A stretch of 33,639 bases of DNA from a virus, in IMG/VR virus record IMGVR_UViG_3300005613_000239, positions 1-33,639 of that record; one strand, 5' to 3'. The notes beneath the pieces were generated by a model. That model worked only from the letters and a program-made list of their open reading frames with translations, was not told the DNA's origin and searched no databases. Shown piece after piece: positions 9,033-17,551 of this stretch; the first letter of the stretch is position 1, and each line of letters opens with the position of its first letter. The translations under genes were made by a program, and so were the position numbers.

Positions 9033-9707
9033 TTATGTTCTAAGTACTAATTTTTCAGCAGTAATAGTACTAACATCAAAAGCTTCATTAGAATCATCGA
9101 TGTTGTATCCAGTAACTGTCCAATCAGCAATAGTAAATGTTGCAAGAGTTCCGATATAAGTGCAAGATATTGTTTCCATACCTTTAACGTTTTGTCCAAC
9201 CCAATGATCGCCTGTAGAACAATTAGCATCTACATGATCCAATGACAACGTATAATTAGAACTTTGAACACAAATATTTCCACTTGCTAATCCTGCAAAA
9301 TCATAAGCACCTTGAGCACCCGTAATAGCAGATTGTATAGCCGCTGAAGGAGCATATTCATTTCTATCGTCAGCATGAGCATTGGCACCATGATTATGTG
9401 CTGTGAAATTAGCAATAGGATAAGCATCCCAACTAGTATCAACGGATATCTCTGTTATAAGATATGCATTTTCAACCGCACCAATACTAGGTAGAGCTGC
9501 ACCCATTCCTGTTATTGCACTATACGTATAAGGAATTGTAACTTCGGTAATAACATCATAAGTGCTACTAAACTTCTGATAATCACCATTAGCTTTTACC
9601 ATTTTAATATTACTCTGTGATGTACTTACTGAACTAGATTGAGGTATCCAATTTCCTCCTAAATCTAATACATCTGCCGCTTCTAATGCTACTGTTTTAT
9701 CTGTCAT
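9033..9707 (-). CDS. Probable major tail tube protein
   Basis: The 224-residue, beta-rich protein is low in charge and rich in Ser, Thr and Ala. It lies between a terminator-like tail protein and the chaperone/tape measure genes, the usual place of the tail tube subunit. The C-terminal part (TYIGTLATFTIADWTVTGYN) has the alternating strands of a tube protein. No family signature was recognised, so the name rests on order, size and composition. AAGGAGATAG precedes the ATG. Confidence 0.6.
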   Translation of the reverse strand: MTDKTVALEAADVLDLGGNWIPQSSSVSTSQSNIKMVKANGDYQKFSSTYDVITEVTIPYTYSAITGMGAALPSIGAVENAYLITEISVDTSWDAYPIANFTAHNHGANAHADDRNEYAPSAAIQSAITGAQGAYDFAGLASGNICVQSSNYTLSLDHVDANCSTGDHWVGQNVKGMETISCTYIGTLATFTIADWTVTGYNIDDSNEAFDVSTITAEKLVLRT

Positions 9708-9721
9708 AACTATCTCCTTAT

Positions 9722-10270
9722 TTATTCCTGATTAGAATTATATACTATTCGAAAATCAACACGAACCATCCAATACATTTTCTCTTGTTTTTTTCTACCA
9801 TCACTTCTGTCTGATGTACTACTTGCCGATGCTACTTCTACCATTCTACTAAACAATTCAGGATGATTAGTATTTTCGAATAACTCTACATTAGGTGGTA
9901 TTCCTCTTTCTTTCATATAACCACTACTACCTAAATCTCCTGGATTTCTTTTATCATTATAAGCTGGCATTTTATTCAATATCATTCCCGCTAATCCCAT
10001 TGCATCTTTCATATTTTCATATTGTCCAAGTAATGAAGCTTCTGCATACCATTTATTAGAAGGAACAGGATGTTGGAAGTTCTGAATTTGCTGACCACCT
10101 CCACTTACTATAAATGTCCAAAGATTATATTTAGTATCCCAAAGTATATCACCAAGAAAAGCATCGGTTCCTTCTGTACTATTCGTTGATTCAATTAGAT
10201 ATTTAAAACAAGCATTCTGAGCATCCCACCAAGCTGTATCTAATCCACTATTTAAATTTTCAGTTACCAT
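9722..10270 (-). CDS. Probable tail terminator/completion protein
   Basis: This 182-residue protein is encoded between the HK97-gp10-like gene and the tail tube gene. In siphophage order this slot holds the tail terminator. It ends with a strand MYWMVRVDFRIVYNSNQE, reminiscent of the final strand of such proteins, but I see no definitive motif. There is no signal peptide or membrane segment. The assignment is positional. Confidence 0.45.
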   Translation of the reverse strand: MVTENLNSGLDTAWWDAQNACFKYLIESTNSTEGTDAFLGDILWDTKYNLWTFIVSGGGQQIQNFQHPVPSNKWYAEASLLGQYENMKDAMGLAGMILNKMPAYNDKRNPGDLGSSGYMKERGIPPNVELFENTNHPELFSRMVEVASASSTSDRSDGRKKQEKMYWMVRVDFRIVYNSNQE

Positions 10271-10278
10271 AATATACC

Positions 10279-10671
10279 TTATAACATTTGAAATACTGTT
10301 TTAGTTTCATTTACAATCTCATCTTTCTCATCTCTTATAGCTCTATGCATATACATTCTTCCTGCTTTACTTCCTTTCGACTTTGTTCCAGCACCATAAT
10401 TATAAATTTCCTGTTCTCTTATCTGAGCATACTTACCGGCTTTAGAACTTGGAGGAATATATATGTCTACAAAATCCTTTCCAACTTTAAACGTAATAGC
10501 ATTCTGTAAAGTACCACTCTTATAAGGAGCATATTCTTTTGCTCTTTTAGAAGCTATAAAACCAATAGTTTTTAATTTTCGTGCCAATCTTCTATCTATT
10601 TTTTTAGGTAGATTTTTTAACTTATTAACTATTCGTGTATAACCTATTAAATCTAAAAAGAACTTAATCAT
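10279..10671 (-). CDS. HK97 gp10-like head-tail/tail completion protein
   Basis: The 130-residue basic protein fits the HK97-gp10 family. An N-terminal helix (RLARKLKTIGFIASKRAKEY) leads to A-P-x-K-S-G-T-L-Q-N-A-I, then V-x-I-Y-I, then Y-A-x-I-R-E-Q, and a C-terminal G-R-M-Y-M-H-R-A-I segment. Family members act at the head-tail junction or tail completion. The ATG lies inside the 3' end of a small upstream gene (8-base overlap ATGATTAA), suggesting coupled translation. Confidence 0.75.
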   Translation of the reverse strand: MIKFFLDLIGYTRIVNKLKNLPKKIDRRLARKLKTIGFIASKRAKEYAPYKSGTLQNAITFKVGKDFVDIYIPPSSKAGKYAQIREQEIYNYGAGTKSKGSKAGRMYMHRAIRDEKDEIVNETKTVFQML

Positions 10672-10816
10672 TACGTTTTCTTTCCTTTATCGATTCTTCA
10701 ATCCTCATACCTTGTCTTCTTGCTTTAAATCTTGCTAATTTTCTTTCTCTTTCATTTGTGTATGTATAGCACTTTCCTAATTCACCCCATCTAAAAGCAT
10801 GTAATCCGTCTTCCAT
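10664..10816 (-). CDS. Small basic protein in head-tail connector cluster
   Basis: This 50-residue reading frame (MEDGLHAFRWGELGKCYTYT...) fills the gap between two connector genes and ends overlapping the start of the gp10-like gene. It is strongly basic and helical in its second half (ERERKLARFKARRQGMRIEE). No ribosome binding site precedes the ATG at 10816. The frame is open further upstream, and AGAGG lies about five bases before an in-frame ATT at 10840, which would add N-terminal NRFLQQC. The real start is therefore uncertain. Function unknown. Confidence 0.55.
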   Translation of the reverse strand: MEDGLHAFRWGELGKCYTYTNERERKLARFKARRQGMRIEESIKERKRND

Positions 10817-10841
10817 ACACTGTTGTAAAAATCTATTAATA

Positions 10842-11225
10842 TTAACCTCTTACTACTTTAATAGTATTCAGTGCAAAATATTGTTTAGCTTCAGGTGCAA
10901 TACTAATTCCTTTCCTTTTAATTTCTATCTTCTCATCAGGATCGGATATATCAACCACTGCAGCTGCTCCTCTTTCTTTCTTACGAGGAGTATTCTCTAA
11001 TATGTAAAGTGCTTGTTCAAATACAGCATAATCATCTCTGTAGGTATCATCATCTGAATCTGGATCAATCATTTCTCTACCTAAAGAAACTTGTAATTCT
11101 CTTTGAGCTTGAGCTAATGCACCCGTTCTTAATACCGTATCGAAACCAGTCCAATCATAACTTTTTAAATGGTTATCGGATTTAAAATAAGTATTAGCAT
11201 CATCTATATCTTTTGTATAAGCCAT
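10842..11225 (-). CDS. Head-tail connector (gp6/adaptor-like)
   Basis: The 127-residue protein has the layout of phage head-tail adaptors: A-Y-T-K-D-I-D-D-A-N-T-Y-F near the N-terminus, a helix with R-T-G-A-L-A-Q-A-Q-R-E-L, then D-Y-A-V-F-E-Q-A-L-Y-I-L-E-N. The second half is a beta-rich extension. Adaptors of this type form a ring under the portal. It lies two genes after the coat gene, as expected, and its stop is 26 bases before the next small gene. Confidence 0.65.
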   Translation of the reverse strand: MAYTKDIDDANTYFKSDNHLKSYDWTGFDTVLRTGALAQAQRELQVSLGREMIDPDSDDDTYRDDYAVFEQALYILENTPRKKERGAAAVVDISDPDEKIEIKRKGISIAPEAKQYFALNTIKVVRG

Positions 11226-11227
11226 AA

Positions 11228-11488
11228 TTAAATCCTTTTGTTATTCTGTTTAGCTTCTTCTATCTTTTTAGTGCTTTCAGATAAAATATCTTTATCATTC
11301 TTCCAACCATGTATCTTCCATTCATCATATTCTGAAGCAGGAATCGTAACCTTAAAAGCATCTTTGAAAATAGGAAAGGATCTCGTGTCTTCAATCTTGA
11401 CAGTTTCGCCATCGATCTGAATATTCACCTTGCCTGACGAAGATGTTCTAGATGGTTTAGATAGTCTAGATGGTCTAGATGGTTGCAT
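11228..11488 (-). CDS. Small protein downstream of coat gene
   Basis: I choose ATG 11488 (86 residues, MQPSRPSRLSKPSRTSS...) because the longer frame back to 11530 would start inside the terminator hairpin. The N-terminus contains a short PSR/LSK tandem repeat made of nine-base units. The C-terminal part is a small mixed fold (VNIQIDGETVKIEDTRSF...). No clear ribosome binding site precedes this ATG, so expression may depend on read-through and coupling. Possibly a decoration or connector protein; function unknown. Confidence 0.5.
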   Translation of the reverse strand: MQPSRPSRLSKPSRTSSSGKVNIQIDGETVKIEDTRSFPIFKDAFKVTIPASEYDEWKIHGWKNDKDILSESTKKIEEAKQNNKRI

Positions 11489-11501
11489 AATAGATAATAG
11501 A

Positions 11502-11540
11502 TAAAATTGAGTGGGGCCAAATTGCCCCACTCAATTTTAT
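11502..11540 (-). terminator. Intrinsic terminator after the coat gene
   Basis: A perfect 15-bp stem (AAAATTGAGTGGGGC with GCCCCACTCAATTTT) closes a six-base loop, starting just after the coat stop codon at 11548 and followed by a short T stretch on the minus strand. It should end or reduce transcription after the coat gene, keeping coat and scaffold more abundant than connector and tail genes. The near-symmetric flanks would also allow weak action on the other strand. Confidence 0.85.
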
Positions 11541-11547
11541 TTCTACC

Positions 11548-12672
11548 TTATCCTTGGAATACAGCCCCACCTTTTCTTTCAATAACTTTAGCACCAACGT
11601 AGGTATCGAATACAATCTGATCACTCAAAGAACTAGTAGAAGAACTAACAGTCGTTCTAACACCAACTCCATTCATGAACGCAACAGAAGATCCAACTGC
11701 CAAAGGAGCAGGAGGAACAATTGCAGCTGCCAATGCATTAGGAACATAAACTATATTACCAGTTGCAGCAGATTTCCACGTAATATTATCACCATCATCA
11801 ACCGTAGCAACAACAGCAGGCCCAACAGTCAAAGTAAATACACCACCGGAAGCAGTAGTATCACCAAGAACCGTATAAACCGTACTATCTCCAGCAACTG
11901 TGAATCTTGAACCATCAGTAATAGTTCCCGTTGATCCACCAGCATTGTCATCCAATACTATGGTCGTTGAACCAATAACACCACTAACACCATCAGTAGC
12001 ATTAGCGATATCACCTCTAGAAGCTGCAATAGCATTCTGAGTTGCAAACATAGTTACACCGGAGATTTTACCGATGATTGCTTCACGCATTGCCATTGGA
12101 CGATCTTCACCATAATCTACAGAACTTACCTGAGCAAGCTGCAAATATGAAGCTTCGGCAGTCGTATTCATAACAGCTACTCTATTTTCAAGAGGACAAC
12201 CGTTATCCTGTAACAATTTTCTACCAGCAAGCAAATGTGCCCATGTAGAAGGATTATTACCATCAGTTCCAGCAAGATATCTACCGAAGCCATTCAAACC
12301 TTTCTTGAATATATAAGCATCACCGGCATCCTTAATAGCAATCATAGCAGGTTCAGTAACAACAGTATTAAAATCATCTAATTCCAATGATTTTTCTTTT
12401 GTAGTCAAAGTATGAGCTACATAAGGTTGTTCACTTAACTGCAAACTAACAGATGTTTCAGTGATGTTGTTATCAGTTACAGAGCTAGAATCATCAATGA
12501 AATCTCTAGCAGTTTGTTGAGGTGGAACCTTAATAGAAATACTGTCACCAACTTTTCCACCAAATTGGTCTTCATGATTTCTATTACTTAACTGAGCCAT
12601 AAGCATGATGTCTTCAAGAATTATAGAAGCATCTCTTACAACTAATGATGTGTTAACAAATGTATTTGACAT
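11548..12672 (-). CDS. Major capsid protein, P22 coat-like
   Basis: The 374-residue protein begins MSNTFVNTSLVVRDASIILE and continues with V-G-D-S-I-S-I-K-V-P-P, the N-terminal pattern of the P22 coat family (HK97 fold). A glycine- and threonine-rich stretch at about residues 220-305 looks like an inserted Ig-like or I-domain module. It follows a coiled-coil scaffold gene and ends before a strong terminator. AAGGAAGG lies upstream of the ATG. It forms the icosahedral shell. Confidence 0.85.
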   Translation of the reverse strand: MSNTFVNTSLVVRDASIILEDIMLMAQLSNRNHEDQFGGKVGDSISIKVPPQQTARDFIDDSSSVTDNNITETSVSLQLSEQPYVAHTLTTKEKSLELDDFNTVVTEPAMIAIKDAGDAYIFKKGLNGFGRYLAGTDGNNPSTWAHLLAGRKLLQDNGCPLENRVAVMNTTAEASYLQLAQVSSVDYGEDRPMAMREAIIGKISGVTMFATQNAIAASRGDIANATDGVSGVIGSTTIVLDDNAGGSTGTITDGSRFTVAGDSTVYTVLGDTTASGGVFTLTVGPAVVATVDDGDNITWKSAATGNIVYVPNALAAAIVPPAPLAVGSSVAFMNGVGVRTTVSSSTSSLSDQIVFDTYVGAKVIERKGGAVFQG

Positions 12673-12704
12673 TTTAACCTTCCTTATTTATATTAATTAA
12701 CGAA

Positions 12705-13379
12705 CTATATCTTTCTAGAAGCTCTTTGCCTCTTTAAATGCATAGCTCTTTCAGAATCACTTTGTTTATCAGGTGATTTTCCACTACCATCGGATACCTT
12801 AACCGTTTTGTTTTCCCCCGTACCTTTAGCTGTTCCTTCACTCACTAGAACACCTTTATGGTTTTCCTTAAACGATTCAATAGCATCATTAATAGCATCT
12901 TCATCATCGAGATCTTCAATTTCAGCAAACGCAGCTTCAACTTCTCTTTTAGCCATTTCTTGAGGTATTTGATCAAGGAACTTTAATTCCTTATTCATTA
13001 TATCAGTAATTTTATGATTCCTCTTTGTTTTAGCATACTTAGACTGTATCTCATTTATCTCAGCTTCCTTCTTTTCCAAAGCTTTCTGTGCCTTTTCGAT
13101 TTCTCTTTGGGCCTTTTCAACTTCAGACATACTACCAGTTTTTGCTTCTTCCAATTGAGCTTCAAACTCCGTAACTTTAGTACGTGCCTTATCTCTTTCG
13201 GTAAGAATTCTGGATTGAGCAGCTTTCGATTCCTTCAATTCAGCTTTCAACCTTTTATTCTCAGCTTCCATTTTTTTACCAATATCCCCATCTACAACTT
13301 TATTTTCGTTGTTTTCGTTTTCGTTGTTTTCGTTGTTTTCGTTGTTTTCGTTTACTTCTATTTTATTTTCATCTACCAT
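12705..13379 (-). CDS. Capsid scaffolding protein
   Basis: I start at ATG 13379 (224 residues) because AGAGGTG lies six bases upstream; the longer frame to 13421 has no such site. The N-terminus is a run of Asn-Glu units built from nine-base repeats. Residues about 35-150 are a long Glu/Lys/Ala coiled coil, and the C-terminus is basic (MHLKRQRASRKI). A basic helix-rich C-terminus after a coiled coil, directly upstream of the coat gene, is the hallmark of scaffolding proteins, which bind the inner coat surface during assembly. Confidence 0.75.
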   Translation of the reverse strand: MVDENKIEVNENNENNENNENENNENKVVDGDIGKKMEAENKRLKAELKESKAAQSRILTERDKARTKVTEFEAQLEEAKTGSMSEVEKAQREIEKAQKALEKKEAEINEIQSKYAKTKRNHKITDIMNKELKFLDQIPQEMAKREVEAAFAEIEDLDDEDAINDAIESFKENHKGVLVSEGTAKGTGENKTVKVSDGSGKSPDKQSDSERAMHLKRQRASRKI

Positions 13380-13454
13380 TTTATCACCTCTGTAATTTGC
13401 GGCATTACAAGCCAATCGCATACTTTTCGGTAGTATGTTAACCTATCGGAACAT

Positions 13455-13483
13455 ATTATATGGTTGTTCCTTTACCATCTTAA
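13455..13483 (-). promoter_or_regulatory. Putative promoter for scaffold and coat genes
   Basis: A perfect TATAAT (13460-13455) lies 17 bases after TTAAGA (13483-13478), about 75 bases before the scaffold start. The -10 is embedded in an interrupted inverted repeat GGAAC...GTTCC (13448-13470), which could be an operator. The -35 match is only four of six. Confidence 0.45.
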
Positions 13484-13493
13484 TTAACTAGAA

Positions 13494-14471
13494 TTAACTA
13501 GAACTTGAACTATAATTATCCGAACTGCTACTAGATGAACTAGAACTAGATGTACTACTACTCGAAGAACTAGAACTATATTGATTACTAGAACTTGAAC
13601 TTGAACTTACAACACAAGAACCTTCGTAAACAACTCCATCCTCGGTTGACCATACACCATTTGGACATGCATTAGGAACATCGATTGAAGATATCCATTG
13701 ATTTTGAGGATCTCCAATAGTATTACTCATAGCCCAATAACCAGTAACGGATTCATACCATATAAAGTAACTACCGTTTGCATAAGTAGGTTTACTGTTA
13801 TATGAAGTATCTCTATCAGCATAATTTCCATTTGCTAATGTAGTGTTAAATCCTTCTGCACAGTAAGTTGGGAAACAACCTGTACTTGAACTAGAACTTG
13901 AAGAACTATATCCATTCGAACTGCTAGAAGAACTGAAGTTATCAGAACTAGAACTTGAACTTGAAGAACTATAAAGAACACTAGAACTTGAACTAAACGA
14001 ACTATAAAGAACACTAGAACTTGAGCTAGAACTTGAGGAACTATAATCACCACTTGAACTTGAAGATGATTGTTCTATTAAACCAAATGCAAAATCTGTC
14101 CATGTAGGCCCAGTTCCAACAGGTTCATATGTAGTAGTTAACCAAACATTAACATTTTCAGTTAATCCTGCACCAAAGTTAATCTGAAGCCTATCTCCTG
14201 ATTTCACATATATATTATCAACTAAAATCGAATCTGATTCAGTAGAAAGAGTATTTGTTGCTAATTGTGACCATAGTCCATCTCTTTGAATCATTATTCC
14301 TATAATACCCGAAACATTAGCCGCAAACGTAAATGCAATACTAGAAAGCCATCCTTCTACTACTTCGTTTGTTCCTGGGGTGGATCGAACAGTTACTACA
14401 TTCAAATTAATATATCGATTACTTGCTGTTCCTAATAGACTATACCTAACTCTATCTTTGAAGTCACTCAT
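13494..14471 (-). CDS. Poly-serine head-region protein (decoration or head fibre candidate)
   Basis: This 325-residue protein is encoded between portal and scaffold. Residues 1-130 form a beta-sandwich-like domain; 131-205 are serine blocks with Tyr punctuation. Residues 206-285 are a Cys-containing domain (CAEGFNTTLANGNYADRDTS...W-A-M-S-N...G-S-C-V-V) related to a domain near residue 980 of the 1,742-residue fibre protein. The last 40 residues are serine blocks ending DNYSSSSS. It lacks a recognised family. Its position suggests a capsid-attached fibre or decoration protein. It has a dedicated conserved promoter upstream. Confidence 0.6.
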   Translation of the reverse strand: MSDFKDRVRYSLLGTASNRYINLNVVTVRSTPGTNEVVEGWLSSIAFTFAANVSGIIGIMIQRDGLWSQLATNTLSTESDSILVDNIYVKSGDRLQINFGAGLTENVNVWLTTTYEPVGTGPTWTDFAFGLIEQSSSSSSGDYSSSSSSSSSSVLYSSFSSSSSVLYSSSSSSSSSDNFSSSSSSNGYSSSSSSSSTGCFPTYCAEGFNTTLANGNYADRDTSYNSKPTYANGSYFIWYESVTGYWAMSNTIGDPQNQWISSIDVPNACPNGVWSTEDGVVYEGSCVVSSSSSSSNQYSSSSSSSSTSSSSSSSSSSDNYSSSSS

Positions 14472-14517
14472 ACCTTACTCCTTTTTATATTATTGCTTTA
14501 TTCTCTCTCGAATAACA

Positions 14518-14547
14518 TATATCACTAATAAATGAATATGTGTCATT
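14518..14547 (-). promoter_or_regulatory. Conserved phage promoter, copy 2
   Basis: ATGACA (14546-14541) and GATATA (14523-14518) are 17 bases apart on the minus strand, 47 bases before the poly-serine head-region gene. The surrounding block is nearly the same as that at 3341-3367. It lies in the otherwise empty gap after the portal gene. Confidence 0.6.
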
Positions 14548-14566
14548 TTATAAACTAAATTTTCCT

Positions 14567-16126
14567 TTATATCCTTCTATCTTCCTCTATCATTCTACTA
14601 ATCCTTTCAGAACGTATAGTATCTTCAGCATCCTCATCTACCATTGTATTCATGTCAATATCATCACCTTCATCTTCCAATTCTTCTATTTTATCAATAG
14701 AATCAATAGAATCAATAGAACTTATAATTGATTCTTTATCTTCATCACTAATTTTTATCTTCTTATCTAAAATATGAAGAATATGCTTTTGAATCTGTTG
14801 TTTCATTTCTATAGGAAGATTACTATCATTTGCTTTTATTAATGCTTCAATATCTTCCTTGAAATTTGTTATATTAAAATCTGAATTATATTCCGGATCC
14901 CATTCAGGAAATTCAGGATCCCATTGCATACTTATCAATACAGCTTTTCTTTCTGCATCTTGTAATATGGATGCTCTTTCTTTCATTACCTGTTCTACAT
15001 CAAGGTGATCCCACGCTTTACTTTCTGCACTTGCTACTTGTTTGGTATCTTGCTGTAACATTAATCCAACACTATTAAATAATTCATTTCTTAAACTATC
15101 TAATTCGGTTCTCATTGTTCCTATTGTAGAAGCATCAGGCATAATAAATCCTGGAGTTGCATCACCTTCACTTAAGAATATAGGATAATTATAACCGACA
15201 ATCATATTAACAGCTTCTAGAGCATCTACATTAAATTTCTGCATTACAACATCTAGTAACGAAGCAGGAACATACATTTGAGGAAATACAGAATTATAAA
15301 AGTTCTGTCTATTACAACTTTCAAGATCTAAAATTGTTCTATTAATACTTTCTAAATTATCAAATCCAATTGGTTCTGTATCTAATTTTCCAACCAATAC
15401 AAAAGGAACTATATCTTTTAGTGAAATTTCCATAACCTCTTTAGAAACTATTTTATCATTGCTTTTTGGATCATATAAATATTTAGTCACTATTCCACCT
15501 AATTCCCATAACTGACGATATCTTTGAGAATAAGGAACTTCGTATGGACTATCTGCAACATAATCCCATCCTTCCGTTAAAACCCATAATATATTTCCTG
15601 TTGAATCTATTTTCCAATCAACTACTTCCAATGCAGAATATACTTTCCAATATGGTCGAATTTTTTCCATTTCCTTTTGTTCTTGGGATATTTGTTCTTC
15701 CGGTGCTATAAAAGGTGCATCTATACCAAGCCAACACCAACCATTAACCGTAAGATATGAATTAGCTAACTTCATTATTTGAGTTACTGATTCACCATTA
15801 GCTGATATATCTTTTTCTACCTCTTCTGATATGCCTTCTCTTTTTGGATTAACACCTAAAACATATTGATTAATCTTTTCTACGATTCTTGTTAAATGAG
15901 GAACTACATGTGCTGTTTCTTTTCTTCCTTTAAATACGGAACCATCGCTTCTTGTTCCACCATCCCAATCTTCAGTTGCTTCTCCTGGGAATCTTGTTAA
16001 CCGTTCATCTATATAAGGAGTTCCACCTTTCCATCCCAATAAATTTATAAAGTTATGTGTTTCTCTTGAATCATATATTTCATTACTTCTTTCGGCAATA
16101 ATTTTGAATTCTTGTTCATTATTCAT
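14567..16126 (-). CDS. Portal protein
   Basis: The 519-residue protein lies directly after the large terminase gene and has the features of phage portals close to the DUF4055-type group. These are an N-terminal region with AHVVPHLTRIVEKINQYVLG, a wing with many aromatic residues, and a long helical C-terminal part (FNVDALEAVNMIVG...SLRNELFNSVGLML). The C-terminus is acidic and contains three tandem Ser-Ile-Asp units encoded by nine-base repeats. It forms the dodecameric DNA entry channel. AGGAG precedes the ATG. Confidence 0.8.
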   Translation of the reverse strand: MNNEQEFKIIAERSNEIYDSRETHNFINLLGWKGGTPYIDERLTRFPGEATEDWDGGTRSDGSVFKGRKETAHVVPHLTRIVEKINQYVLGVNPKREGISEEVEKDISANGESVTQIMKLANSYLTVNGWCWLGIDAPFIAPEEQISQEQKEMEKIRPYWKVYSALEVVDWKIDSTGNILWVLTEGWDYVADSPYEVPYSQRYRQLWELGGIVTKYLYDPKSNDKIVSKEVMEISLKDIVPFVLVGKLDTEPIGFDNLESINRTILDLESCNRQNFYNSVFPQMYVPASLLDVVMQKFNVDALEAVNMIVGYNYPIFLSEGDATPGFIMPDASTIGTMRTELDSLRNELFNSVGLMLQQDTKQVASAESKAWDHLDVEQVMKERASILQDAERKAVLISMQWDPEFPEWDPEYNSDFNITNFKEDIEALIKANDSNLPIEMKQQIQKHILHILDKKIKISDEDKESIISSIDSIDSIDKIEELEDEGDDIDMNTMVDEDAEDTIRSERISRMIEEDRRI

Positions 16127-16135
16127 TTTAATCTC

Positions 16136-17551
16136 CTATTGTCTAATAAAAATACTTGTACGTGCTTTTAAGGATTCATTATAAACTATTGAACAAGCAT
16201 CACAAATATCGTCATGTCTACCGTATGGAAATTCTCTGAAGTGCTTAAGGAACATTTCAACCCAAGGAGCATCTTTAACTATGTGTATATTTCCTATTTC
16301 AAATAAAGGTTCCATAGGTGCAACTTTGGCTGATTTATCTCCTGACATTCTTGATTTCCTAATAATTCTTTGTCCGAGTAATAATTCCTTTAGTGTAGTA
16401 TATGCATCTTTATAAGCGGCAAAAGCTTCTATGTAAACAGGAACTGTAGCTGTATCGTTATTCGTAACCATCTTTATTATTCTATCTCGTTTAGGTGCTT
16501 CCCATTGTCCAACTACTATATTCTTAATCCAAAGATGTTTTAATCCATCTTTCTGAGTAACACCACCTAAAACTCCAACCGTAAAATCAGGATCATCTTT
16601 ATTCCGTTCCTTTGCGGTTGAAGCCAAATCCCATGCTCTTATATACTCTATATCAGGAAATTCTCTTATATCATGCTTTTGAACATTGTCTACATTAAAC
16701 CGATTACCACCTCTTATTGTTGGTTCTCCTTGATATAAAGCAGACCATTCAAAAGAACCCATTGCTTTCTTTTTTCTTTCCAATTCTTCAATGGGATACT
16801 GAATGGGCCATAAAGCTTTATTATCACTAATAGCCGGAAGTGTGACAATTTCCCATGTTTCCCCATCTTCTTCTTCCATTTCTTTTATCAATGTTCCAAT
16901 TAAATCATCAATAGCCCATCTCGTAGCAATAATAATAATCGATGCATTTTTCATTTGTCTAGTATAAAAAGTACTTCTATACCAATCCAACAATCTTTTC
17001 CTACTTGCTTCACTATCTGCTTCTACTCTATCTTTGTAATAATCATCTATTATTCCTATATCAAATCCTCTACCTGTTAAAGCACCTCCGATACCTACAC
17101 TAAAATATTTACCACGTTGAGTAGTTTCCCATTCTAAATCAGATGTTTTAAATTTCTTACTGTTTAAGGATGGTGTAAGATTGGGAAATATAGATTTATA
17201 TTCACTGGAATAAAAGCAATCTTTAGCTTTTCTAGATTGATCACTTGCTATACTTTGAGAATATGAAGCAAGCACTACAGATTTATCAGGATTTTTACCA
17301 AGGAACCATGAAGGAAAGCGAACAGAACATAGCTCAGATTTGCCATGACGTGGTGGCATTGATACTATTAATCTTCTACATTCTCCTTTCTCAACGGCTT
17401 CAAGTTTTTTACAAACATCTTTTAAATGATTAGATTCAATAAAGTTTTTCTTAGTGTATTCAAAGAAATCGTATAAACTATTCCTTGCTTTCCTTCTTGT
17501 CTGAAGTTCCTTTGCTGCTTCTTTTGATGATATCTGACAGTTCTTTGTCAC
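16136..17551 (-). CDS. terL: Terminase large subunit
   Basis: The 471-residue packaging motor has an ATPase domain with Walker A PPRHGKSE (residues 66-73), Walker B IGIIDD (165-170) and motif III ATRW (209-212). Its RNase H-like nuclease domain has candidate metal ligands D308 (RAWDLAST), E375 (YIEAF) and H446-D447-D448 (YGRHDD). All key motifs look intact. The start is GTG at 17551, chosen because AGAGG lies six bases upstream; it overlaps the TerS gene by 74 bases. It cuts and translocates DNA into the prohead. Confidence 0.93.
   Translation of the reverse strand: MTKNCQISSKEAAKELQTRRKARNSLYDFFEYTKKNFIESNHLKDVCKKLEAVEKGECRRLIVSMPPRHGKSELCSVRFPSWFLGKNPDKSVVLASYSQSIASDQSRKAKDCFYSSEYKSIFPNLTPSLNSKKFKTSDLEWETTQRGKYFSVGIGGALTGRGFDIGIIDDYYKDRVEADSEASRKRLLDWYRSTFYTRQMKNASIIIIATRWAIDDLIGTLIKEMEEEDGETWEIVTLPAISDNKALWPIQYPIEELERKKKAMGSFEWSALYQGEPTIRGGNRFNVDNVQKHDIREFPDIEYIRAWDLASTAKERNKDDPDFTVGVLGGVTQKDGLKHLWIKNIVVGQWEAPKRDRIIKMVTNNDTATVPVYIEAFAAYKDAYTTLKELLLGQRIIRKSRMSGDKSAKVAPMEPLFEIGNIHIVKDAPWVEMFLKHFREFPYGRHDDICDACSIVYNESLKARTSIFIRQ

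Noticed and set aside
13379-13421. Longer start for the scaffold gene at 13421
   Set aside because: The internal ATG at 13379 has a well placed AGAGGTG, and the longer N-terminus does not look like part of the protein.
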